A stretch of 64,000 nt of DNA, taken from Sphaerisporangium aureirubrum (lineage in GTDB: Bacteria > Actinomycetota > Actinomycetes > Streptosporangiales > Streptosporangiaceae). The stretch is from NCBI RefSeq assembly GCF_042658925.1, contig NZ_JBHSRF010000001.1:124001-188000 (forward strand), in the 5' to 3' direction. A model generated the notes under the pieces. The model was not told the DNA's origin and searched no databases. It worked only from the letters and a program-made list of their open reading frames with translations. Both the position numbers and the translations under genes were made by a program. How positions within the stretch are numbered: position 1 is the stretch's first letter; each line of letters starts with the position of its first letter. Below are positions 57,848 through 64,000 of this stretch, one piece after another.

Positions 57848-58614
57848 CCGGCGCCGCGCCGCCGGTGTCGCGGCGGGAGCTGGTCGGGGTGGCCTTCGAC
57901 CCCCTCACCATGGGGCAGACGGTCGCCCGGTGCGTCACGGCGGTGGAGAACAGGGAGAACCTCACCATCGGCGTGGTGAACGCCGCCAAGGCGGTGCGGA
58001 TGGCCGAGGACACGCTGCTGCGCGACTCGGTGACCTCGTGCGACCTGGTGGTGGCGGACGGCCAGGCGGTGGTGTGGGCGTCCCGGCTGCTCGGCAGGCC
58101 GCTGCCCGAGCGGGTCGCCGGCATCGACCTGTTCACCACCCTCATGGAGGAGGGCGGGCGGCGCGGCCACTCGGCGTACTTCCTCGGCGCGCGGCCCGAG
58201 GTCCTGGAGAAGGTGCTCGACCAGGTGCGGGCCCGCTACCCGGGCCTGCGGATCGCCGGGGCCAGGGACGGCTACTTCACCGACGAGCAGGCCGCCGAGG
58301 TGGCGTCCGCGATCGGCGCGGCGCGGCCCGACCTGCTGTTCCTCGGCATGACCTCCCCCAAGAAAGAGATCTTCCTGGCCCGGTACGCCGACGACATCAA
58401 GGCCGGCGTGATCCACGGCGTCGGGGGGTCGTTCGACGTGCTCGCGGGCAAGGTGCGGCGGGCCCCGGTGCCGATGCAGCGCCTCGGCCTGGAATGGCTC
58501 TACCGCTTCCTCCAGGAGCCGCTGCGCCTCGGCCCGCGCTACCTGTCCACCAACACCCGCTTCGCCTGGATGGTCGCCAAGGAGTACACCCACGACCGGA
58601 AGAAACGCCGGTAG
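57844..58614 (+). CDS. WecG/TagA/CpsF family glycosyltransferase
   Basis: 256-aa glycosyltransferase of the family that adds N-acetylmannosamine(uronic acid) or a similar sugar to a lipid-linked precursor. Key regions are VGVAFDPLTMGQTV, VNAAKAVRMAED, CDLVVADGQAVVWASRLLG (with the conserved Asp and Gln), RVAGIDLF, YFLGARPEV and LFLGMTSPKKEIFL. The C-terminal helix RAPVPMQRLGLEWLYRFLQEP, typical of the family, contacts the membrane. GTG 57844 overlaps the upstream stop. It is the last gene of the rightward operon; the next gene is convergent, 115 bp away. Confidence 0.92.
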   Translation: MTGAAPPVSRRELVGVAFDPLTMGQTVARCVTAVENRENLTIGVVNAAKAVRMAEDTLLRDSVTSCDLVVADGQAVVWASRLLGRPLPERVAGIDLFTTLMEEGGRRGHSAYFLGARPEVLEKVLDQVRARYPGLRIAGARDGYFTDEQAAEVASAIGAARPDLLFLGMTSPKKEIFLARYADDIKAGVIHGVGGSFDVLAGKVRRAPVPMQRLGLEWLYRFLQEPLRLGPRYLSTNTRFAWMVAKEYTHDRKKRR

Positions 58615-58729
58615 CGCGGTGCCCGAGAACCACCCCGCCGGGCCGGCCGGGTCACGCTGGCCGCTCCCGCTCCGGTCACCCGGCGCGCGGTCCCGGTCAC
58701 CGGGGCCGCCGCGTCCCGGGGCGTCCGCG

Positions 58730-59569
58730 TCAGGTGCGGCTGCTCTCGTCGCGCAGCCAGGTGGTGTAGTCCTTGGCCCGTACGGCCCGGCGCGCACGGG
58801 CGCGTGCGGTCAGCGTCACGGCGAGGAACACCGCCAGGTGCGGCGCCAGCCACGGGGCGCGACCGGCGATGGCCAGCAGGTCGCGCATGCCCGTGCGGGC
58901 CTCCTGGGCGGCCATGGGGCCCTGCTCGATCTCGGCGACCACGGTCACCGCGCGGACCCGGCGGCGCATCAGGTCGCCGAGCGTGCGCGGCGGGTGGATG
59001 ACCGCGCGCGCCGAGCGCACCACCCGCCGCTCGGCGGGGGCGAAGGCCAGCGACGCGGCCAGGTCGTCCCCCATCACCGGGGGAAGGTCCATGATGCGGC
59101 GGTTGCCCTCCTCGGACACCGCGATGACGCCCCGGCCGAACAGCCCCTCCCGCACCGCGGGCAGGCGCGTCCACACCGCGTAGTAGGCGCGCACCGGCCA
59201 CGGCCGGTCGCGCAGGGCCAGCGCGCGCTCCGGCGCGGCGGCGAGCGTGCCCGAGGCCGCGGACAGGGCGTCGCGCAGCGCGCGGACGTCGGCCGTGCTC
59301 ACCTGCACGTCGGCGTCGACGTAGACGCGCGGGAAGCCCGCGGCGGCCTCGTCGCCGAGACGCAGCGCCTCACGCTTGGACGGCACCGGCGTCTCGACCA
59401 CCCGGGCGCCGTATCCCTTGGCGACCTCGGCGGTGTCGTCGTCGCAGCCGTTGGCCACCACCACCACGTCCAGCTCGCCCGGCTCGGCCTCGGCGAGCAG
59501 GCTCTCCAGAAGCCGGCCGATGACCCGGCCCTCGTTGTGCGCCGGGATGATGACGCTCGCGCTTGGCAT
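58730..59569 (-). CDS. Glycosyltransferase family 2
   Basis: 279-aa GT2 enzyme. N-terminal SVIIPAHNEGRVIGRLLESL, VVVANGCDDDTAEVAKGYG, and YVDADVQVS as the metal-binding acidic motif. A DDLAASLAF segment may contribute the catalytic base. The C-terminus has one hydrophobic stretch (LAPHLAVFLAVTLTA) and an Arg-rich region, suggesting membrane association. It is transcribed against the flanking genes: convergent with wecG-like and divergent from the acyltransferase gene with only 35 bp between starts. Its expression may thus differ from that of the main operon. Confidence 0.88.
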   Translation of the reverse strand: MPSASVIIPAHNEGRVIGRLLESLLAEAEPGELDVVVVANGCDDDTAEVAKGYGARVVETPVPSKREALRLGDEAAAGFPRVYVDADVQVSTADVRALRDALSAASGTLAAAPERALALRDRPWPVRAYYAVWTRLPAVREGLFGRGVIAVSEEGNRRIMDLPPVMGDDLAASLAFAPAERRVVRSARAVIHPPRTLGDLMRRRVRAVTVVAEIEQGPMAAQEARTGMRDLLAIAGRAPWLAPHLAVFLAVTLTARARARRAVRAKDYTTWLRDESSRT

Positions 59570-59604
59570 AGTTCCGAAGTATTCACCCTGAACGGGAGCA
59601 TCCG

Positions 59605-60201
59605 ATGACCGAACCGCGAATCGCGCCCACCGCGGACGTCGATCCGAGCGCGCAGCTCGGCGCGGGCACCACGGTGTGGCACCTCGCCCAGATCCGGGAG
59701 AAGGCCGTCCTTGGCGAGGGCTGCATCCTCGGCCGCGGCGCCTACGTCGGGCCCGGCGTCCGGATCGGCGACCGGGTCAAACTGCAGAACTACGCGCTGG
59801 TCTACGAGCCCGCCGTGCTGGAGGACGGCGTGTTCGTCGGCCCGGCCGCCGTGCTGACCAACGACGTGTACCCGAGGTCCACCGACGTCGACGGCGAGCT
59901 GAAGCGCGACGGCGACTGGCCGGCCGAGGGCGTCATCGTCCGGCGGGGCGCGTCGGTGGGCGCGCGGGCCGTCATCGTCGCGGGGCGCACCGTCGGGCGG
60001 CACGCCCTGGTGGCCGCAGGCGCCGTGGTGACCAAGGACGTGCCGGACTTCGCGCTGGTCGCGGGCACCCCCGCCCGGCGCATCGGCTGGGTCGGCCGCG
60101 CGGGGGTGACGCTGCACGAGCAGTCCCCCGGACGCTGGCGCTGCCCGGACACCGGCGAGCTGTACGACGAGCGCGACGGCCACCTCAGCGGGCCCCTGTG
60201 A
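59605..60201 (+). CDS. Hexapeptide-repeat acyltransferase (WbpD/WlbB-like)
   Basis: 198-aa left-handed beta-helix acyltransferase. Hexapeptide repeats run from about residue 8 to 155 (VDPSAQLGAG, AVLGEGCILGRGAYVGPGVRIG, VFVGPAAVLTNDVYPRS, VIVAGRTVGRHALVAAGAVVTKDV). The TNDVYPRS motif and the C-terminal zinc-finger-like WRCPDTGELY tail match UDP-amino-sugar N-acetyltransferases such as WbpD/WlbB. It probably acetylates a nucleotide amino sugar for the polysaccharide. The stop overlaps the next start (GTGA). Confidence 0.88.
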   Translation: MTEPRIAPTADVDPSAQLGAGTTVWHLAQIREKAVLGEGCILGRGAYVGPGVRIGDRVKLQNYALVYEPAVLEDGVFVGPAAVLTNDVYPRSTDVDGELKRDGDWPAEGVIVRRGASVGARAVIVAGRTVGRHALVAAGAVVTKDVPDFALVAGTPARRIGWVGRAGVTLHEQSPGRWRCPDTGELYDERDGHLSGPL

Positions 60202-61232
60202 GCGTCTCCGAGCTGTCCGGGCGGTCCAAGGCCGCGATCGTGGTGATCGTGGTCCTGCTGGCCACCGCCGGAGCCGTGGGGTACGTCCTGCGGGCGCGCT
60301 CGGCCGCCTCGTCCCCGGCGGCCGCCCCGGCCGGTGCCGGCCCGGCGGGTGCGCCGGCCACGCCGCTGCCGCGGGAGACGTCCCTGGAGCCCGGCTCGCT
60401 GCTCATGGTGCGGGCTGGTCCCTCGGCCGACAGCGGCACCGTGCTCGCCGTGCCGGGGCGCGGGGAGTCGGCGGCCCGCGGCACGGGGCTGCACTGCAAG
60501 CGGTTCTACGCCGCCAAGGGCACCGCCCTGTGCCTGCGGGTCACCACCGGGCTGGTCACCCGCTCGGAGGCCGTCGTGCTGGACGACCACCTGCGCGAGA
60601 AGCGCGCCGTCCCGCTGTCGGGGGTGCCGAGCCGGGCGCGGGTGTCGGCGAGCGGGCGGATGGCCGCCTGGACGTTCTTCGTCACCGGCGACTCCTACCT
60701 CGCCACCGGCTTCTCCACCCGCGCGGGCATCCTGGACACCCGGACCGGCAAGCTGGTGAAGAGCCTGGAGGACTTCACGCTGGAGATGGACGGCCGGACG
60801 CACCGCGCGCCCGACGTGAACTACTGGGGCGTCACCTTCGCCGCCGACGACAACCGCTTCTACGCGACGGTGTCCACCGGGGGGCGCACCTACCTGATCG
60901 AGGGCGACTTCGCCGCGCGCCGCATGCGGACGCTGCGCGAGAACGCCGAGTGCCCCTCGCTGTCCCCGGACGGCGAGCGCCTCGTGTACAAGAAGCGCAC
61001 GGGCGACGCCGCGGACCCGTGGCGGCTGTACACCCTGGACCTGCGCACCGGCCAGGAGAAGGCCCTGGCGGAGACGGCGAACGTCGACGACCAGGCCGCC
61101 TGGCTCGACGACCGCACGGTGATGTACAGCCGCCTGCGCGGCGACAGCTCGGACGTGTGGACGGTGCCCGCCGACGGCTCGGGCCGTCCCGCGCTGTTGC
61201 TGCGCGACGCCTACTCCCCGGCCGCGACGTGA
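60198..61232 (+). CDS. Membrane-anchored TolB-like beta-propeller protein
   Basis: 344-aa protein with one N-terminal membrane anchor (about residues 12-32), an Ala/Gly/Pro-rich linker (33-60), and an extracellular beta-propeller. Blades show TolB/WD40-like repeats (SRARVSASGRMAAWTFFVTG, CPSLSPDGERLVYKKR, DPWRLYTLDLRTGQEKAL, VMYSRLRGDSSDVWTVPADGSG). It is coupled by a 4-bp overlap to the acyltransferase gene. A scaffold or binding role at the cell surface for the exported glycan is plausible, but no activity can be assigned. Convergent with the next gene, with an 8-bp gap. Confidence 0.8.
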   Translation: MSVSELSGRSKAAIVVIVVLLATAGAVGYVLRARSAASSPAAAPAGAGPAGAPATPLPRETSLEPGSLLMVRAGPSADSGTVLAVPGRGESAARGTGLHCKRFYAAKGTALCLRVTTGLVTRSEAVVLDDHLREKRAVPLSGVPSRARVSASGRMAAWTFFVTGDSYLATGFSTRAGILDTRTGKLVKSLEDFTLEMDGRTHRAPDVNYWGVTFAADDNRFYATVSTGGRTYLIEGDFAARRMRTLRENAECPSLSPDGERLVYKKRTGDAADPWRLYTLDLRTGQEKALAETANVDDQAAWLDDRTVMYSRLRGDSSDVWTVPADGSGRPALLLRDAYSPAAT

Positions 61233-61240
61233 GACCGGGG

Positions 61241-62206
61241 TCAGGGGGCGACCGGCTCGCCGGACTCCTCCCAGACGTTGCCCTCGAAGCGGTTGCCCCT
61301 GCCCTCGGTGGTGAAGTAGGTCAGCGGGCCCCAGAAGCCGCCCTTGTCGAACAGGCGGCGGGTGAAGGTGTTGTTCAGGATGCGGATGCCGGTCGGCGTG
61401 CCGAACTTCCCCTCGCCGCCGTAGACCGTGTAGCCCCCGCCGCCGAGCAGGTTGCGCTCGATGAGCACGTCGTGTGCCCGGCTGAAGTCCTGATACAGCG
61501 AGATGGCCGAGGTCTGGGACAGCTGGTTGAGGATCGTGTTGTGGCGGATCGTCAGCGACATGCCCTTGCGCGGCGAGCCGTTGGCCTGCGGGCCGGTCAC
61601 GTGGTCGCCGGGCCACTCCTTGAAGTCGTGCATGTAGGAGTCCTCGATGAGGCCGTGGTCGGTGCCCACGGAGTTCGGCACGGTGTGGATGTTCACCCGG
61701 CGCACGGTGATGTCGCCGCCCTGGTTGAGCACCCCCCACTGGGCCTTGACCACGCCGTCGCCGGAGATCTCGCTGTCCTCGATGACGGCCCCGGAGGCGC
61801 CCTTGGTCTGGATGACCGACCAGTCGCCCTCGCCGATCACCCGCACGTTGCGCACGGTCACGTCGTCGGCCTTGATGTTCAGCTTGCCGTGCACCTCGAG
61901 GTTCTCCACCACGGCCCCGGGCCGCTCCACCGTCACCTCGCCGACCTTCGTCAGCTTCACCCCCGGCCGCACACCCGTGGTGGCGGCGGAGGGGAAGCCG
62001 TCCGGGATCCGCTGGGCCGGGCCGGACGGGGACGCGGAGGGGGTGGGGGTCGCGGGACCGGAGAACACGCCCTCCAGGCCGCCGGGCGAGCGGCTGGGCA
62101 GGGGGTCGCGGGCGCCGGCGGCGCCTCCCGCGCAGCCCGCCGCGGCCACGCCGGCGAGCGCGCACGCGGTCAGCAGGGCGAGCCGCCCCGGCAGGGAAGA
62201 GCGCAT
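61241..62206 (-). CDS. Right-handed beta-helix lipoprotein
   Basis: 321-aa exported lipoprotein. Signal peptide with lipobox (VAAAGC, Cys at about residue 25), a Ser/Pro-rich linker (about 30-70), then a parallel beta-helix (about 80-315) with repeats such as VVENLEVHGKLNIKADDVTVRNVRVIG, GLIEDSYMHDFKEWPGDHV, SLTIRHNTILNQL and GIRILNNTFTRRLFDKGG. The fold is that of polysaccharide lyases and glycan-modifying enzymes. The aspartate/histidine pair in WPGDHV could be catalytic. It likely trims or binds the secreted polysaccharide; this is inferred from context. Transcribed opposite to the neighbouring upstream gene. Confidence 0.82.
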   Translation of the reverse strand: MRSSLPGRLALLTACALAGVAAAGCAGGAAGARDPLPSRSPGGLEGVFSGPATPTPSASPSGPAQRIPDGFPSAATTGVRPGVKLTKVGEVTVERPGAVVENLEVHGKLNIKADDVTVRNVRVIGEGDWSVIQTKGASGAVIEDSEISGDGVVKAQWGVLNQGGDITVRRVNIHTVPNSVGTDHGLIEDSYMHDFKEWPGDHVTGPQANGSPRKGMSLTIRHNTILNQLSQTSAISLYQDFSRAHDVLIERNLLGGGGYTVYGGEGKFGTPTGIRILNNTFTRRLFDKGGFWGPLTYFTTEGRGNRFEGNVWEESGEPVAP

Positions 62207-62287
62207 TGCCTGTCTCCCGGTGATCGAAGGTCGGAACGCTCCAAATCATCTGATTTCAGAACGCAGTCAACTTCTCGCCGATCGGAA

Positions 62288-62986
62288 CTACGGATGAGCG
62301 CCCACCCTGGCGCCCACGGGACCGGCCCGCCGCACCGTGCGCCGTCCCGGCAGGTGGCCGCCGCCGGTCAGACCGGTGCCGCCAGGCCCGGGGGCGTTCC
62401 GGTCGCGGGTGAAGGCCAGCACCGCGGCCGACGACAGGACGGCGAGCAGCGCGATGCCCACCTGGGAGCGTCCGCGCTGCAGGCCCTGGCGCTGCGGGCC
62501 GATGATGTCGCCGATGGCCTCCCACTTGATCATCACCCTGCCGTCCGCCCCGGCGGAGGTCTGCAGGCTGGTGAGCTTCTGCGTGAGCAGGCGCAACGCG
62601 AGGTCGAGGGTGCGCTTCGACTCCTGCGGATCGGCGGACAGCGCCTGGAGCGAGGCGTACGGCTGGCCGTAGACGGGCAGCTCCTCGTTTCCCCAGTGCG
62701 CGACCTCGTAATCGAACTTCGCGGTGCCCCCGAGCCGCCGCAGACGCTGCTGCGTGCCCGGGTTGTCGAAATAGCGCGCGGTCGCCAGCGCCATGTAGAT
62801 GTGGTTGTCGGTGAAGTGGCCGTAAACCTCACCCTGGAACCGGCTTGTCTTGGTGACGAACGCGACCGTGACCGAAGTCTGGTAAAGAGGTGACCGATAT
62901 CGCACCCAATACACCGCGCAGGCGGCGACCAGGAAGATCAGCGCCAGGCAGCAACCCCGCGCAACCAATCGCCTTCGCACCGACAC
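62288..62986 (-). CDS. Wzz-like/chain-length-type membrane protein
   Basis: 232-aa protein with two hydrophobic segments: one near the N-terminus (about residues 9-28) and one at about 178-196 (QVGIALLAVLSSAAVLAFT). The extracytoplasmic part between them has SPLYQTSVTVAFVTKTS, as in Wzz/polysaccharide co-polymerases, and a conserved-looking TDNHIYMALATARYFDN. The C-terminus is a Gly/Arg-rich cytoplasmic tail. GTG 62986. It is divergent from a second chain-length-type gene, 171 bp away, so the two may form the co-polymerase complex. The assignment rests on topology and the N-terminal segment. Confidence 0.7.
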   Translation of the reverse strand: MSVRRRLVARGCCLALIFLVAACAVYWVRYRSPLYQTSVTVAFVTKTSRFQGEVYGHFTDNHIYMALATARYFDNPGTQQRLRRLGGTAKFDYEVAHWGNEELPVYGQPYASLQALSADPQESKRTLDLALRLLTQKLTSLQTSAGADGRVMIKWEAIGDIIGPQRQGLQRGRSQVGIALLAVLSSAAVLAFTRDRNAPGPGGTGLTGGGHLPGRRTVRRAGPVGARVGAHP

Positions 62987-63157
62987 ATCGTGGCACAGGC
63001 GGGGGGAGTTTTGGGACAGGCCTGGTAAAGAAACCAGACAGAGGAAACACTTGAGGCGATGACAACGCGCCAGGCTTCTCCAGCGTCTTATCCCGGGCGA
63101 CCCGGCGGGGTGGGAGACACGGCCGAGTCGTCGTCTGGGCGGGGGTGAAGGGACACT

Positions 63158-64000
63158 ATGGACCTGCTTGATTCACTGCGGGCGCTGCTGAAGCGCTGGC
63201 CGGTGACCGTGGCGCTGCTGGTCGCCACGATCGCGGCCACCTTCGGCGCGATGACGGCGATCCCCTGGCAGTACGAATCGAAGGCCACCGTCGTCTTCCT
63301 GTCCTCCCGCAAGGGCGCCCAGCCGGTGGGGGGGAACCCGTGGCTGGCGTTCGACGGGTCGCTGACCATCACGGCCGAGGTCATCGCCCGCGGCATGAGC
63401 GACGAGCGCACGCTGCAGAAGCTCAAGGACCAGGGCAACACCGCCGAGTTCACCGTTGGCCTCGCGCAGGACTCCCGCGGCCCGCTGCTGGACATCACGG
63501 CCACCGCGCCCGACCCCAAGGTCGCCCAGGCCACGATGGAGGCGCTGGCGACGCTGAGCGCGCAGCGGCTCAACGAGATGCAGCAGAAGTCGTCCATCCT
63601 GCCGGACGCGACCATCCGCGCCGAGCTGGTGACCTCCACCGACAAGGCCGAGCTCACCCCGGAGAAGAAGATCAGAATGCTGCTGATCATCTTCGCGGGC
63701 GGCTGCCTGCTCACTCTCGGCATCCCGCTGTTCCTGGAGTCGCAGGCGCAGAAGCGCAGGCGCCAGAGCCAGCCCGACCAGCCGCCCACCCACGTGGGTC
63801 CGCCCCCGGCGGGCATGTCGCACTCCCAGCGCGCCTCACGCACGCCCGCCGGCGGTCCCCGCCCGACCGGTCCCACCGTGCCGCGCAGCCGTCCACCGGC
63901 GCGGGTGCAGCGCTCCATCGACCCGCCGGAGCCTCGGTTATACGACCGGCGCATCGGCTCTCCGCCGCCGTCCACCGGCAAGCACGGGTCGCCCGCCGAG
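63158..64000 (+). CDS. Wzz-type chain-length determinant protein (partial, runs off window)
   Basis: First 281 codons of a longer gene. ATG 63158 follows GGTGAAGGG. The N-terminal helix and membrane segment (about residues 16-36), WQYESKATVVFLSS typical of Wzz domains, an extracytoplasmic alpha/beta part (about 45-170), and a second membrane segment (about 175-192, MLLIIFAGGCLLTLGIPLFL). A long Pro/Arg/Ser-rich cytoplasmic tail follows, still open at the window end. Codon 261 is TTA (63938-63940). This is the co-polymerase that sets polysaccharide length; in actinomycetes it is often followed by further polymer-export genes. Confidence 0.82.
   Translation, partial: MDLLDSLRALLKRWPVTVALLVATIAATFGAMTAIPWQYESKATVVFLSSRKGAQPVGGNPWLAFDGSLTITAEVIARGMSDERTLQKLKDQGNTAEFTVGLAQDSRGPLLDITATAPDPKVAQATMEALATLSAQRLNEMQQKSSILPDATIRAELVTSTDKAELTPEKKIRMLLIIFAGGCLLTLGIPLFLESQAQKRRRQSQPDQPPTHVGPPPAGMSHSQRASRTPAGGPRPTGPTVPRSRPPARVQRSIDPPEPRLYDRRIGSPPPSTGKHGSPAE

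Overview
The window is very G+C-rich DNA with strong G/C third-position bias, GTG starts, many 1-4 bp stop/start overlaps and rare TTA codons. It carries ECF sigma factors, a conservon-type sensor pair, a DUF5999 gene, CBM2-linked glycoside hydrolases, an NRPS locus and an exopolysaccharide cluster. This points to a filamentous actinomycete. Streptosporangiales or a relative is plausible, but nothing in the window fixes the genus.

Layout. 1-3440: truncated subtilisin, M20 peptidase, and an ECF sigma factor coupled to a membrane protein with an FtsX-like extracellular domain. 3805-5512: TetR regulator, a 30-bp tandem repeat, two matching inverted repeats and a short-chain dehydrogenase. 5532-19398: a compact NRPS locus. 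A free-standing condensation domain, preceded by a tiny coupled ORF, diverges from a 2158-aa NRPS and an overlapping 1849-aa NRPS-thioesterase-MFS fusion. A 16-bp LacI/CebR-like operator sits at the predicted transcription start of the NRPS operon. The NRPS has two near-identical Gly-type A domains exactly 3078 bp apart. Its second half is eroded: no carrier after A2, a C domain without the catalytic His, and a ~55-residue A-domain stub. The thioesterase uses Cys in place of Ser.

19399-24490: a repeat-rich non-coding stretch, DUF1772 protein, small conserved protein, alpha/beta hydrolase, ECF sigma factor with a SnoaL-like tail, and an orphan Tat-lipoprotein sugar-binding protein. 25142-27940: a large SIR2-STAND-like NTPase, resembling antiphage NADase proteins. 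28231-34620: polysaccharide degradation, with a GH87-type alpha-1,3-glucanase facing two tandem secreted CBM2-GH6 proteins. Both GH6 proteins carry Arg where the family has its catalytic acid Asp.

34938-49723: mixed metabolic and regulatory genes. These include a PaaK-like ligase, an MFS transporter, a PNPOx-like protein, VOC proteins, a hydrolase with Thr at the nucleophile position, a LuxR-type regulator, a HATPase/DUF5999 pair, a reduced conservon (kinase plus DUF742 only), an EamA transporter with GntR regulator, and a crotonase.

49959-64000: exopolysaccharide biosynthesis. It contains a WcaJ-like initiating transferase, RmlA/B/D, an MFS protein, glycosyltransferases, a WecG/TagA enzyme, a hexapeptide acyltransferase, a beta-propeller protein, a beta-helix lipoprotein and two chain-length-type membrane proteins. 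The last runs off the window. RmlC and a Wzy polymerase are not seen.

All functional calls rest on reading translated motifs and sequence patterns. No database search was run.
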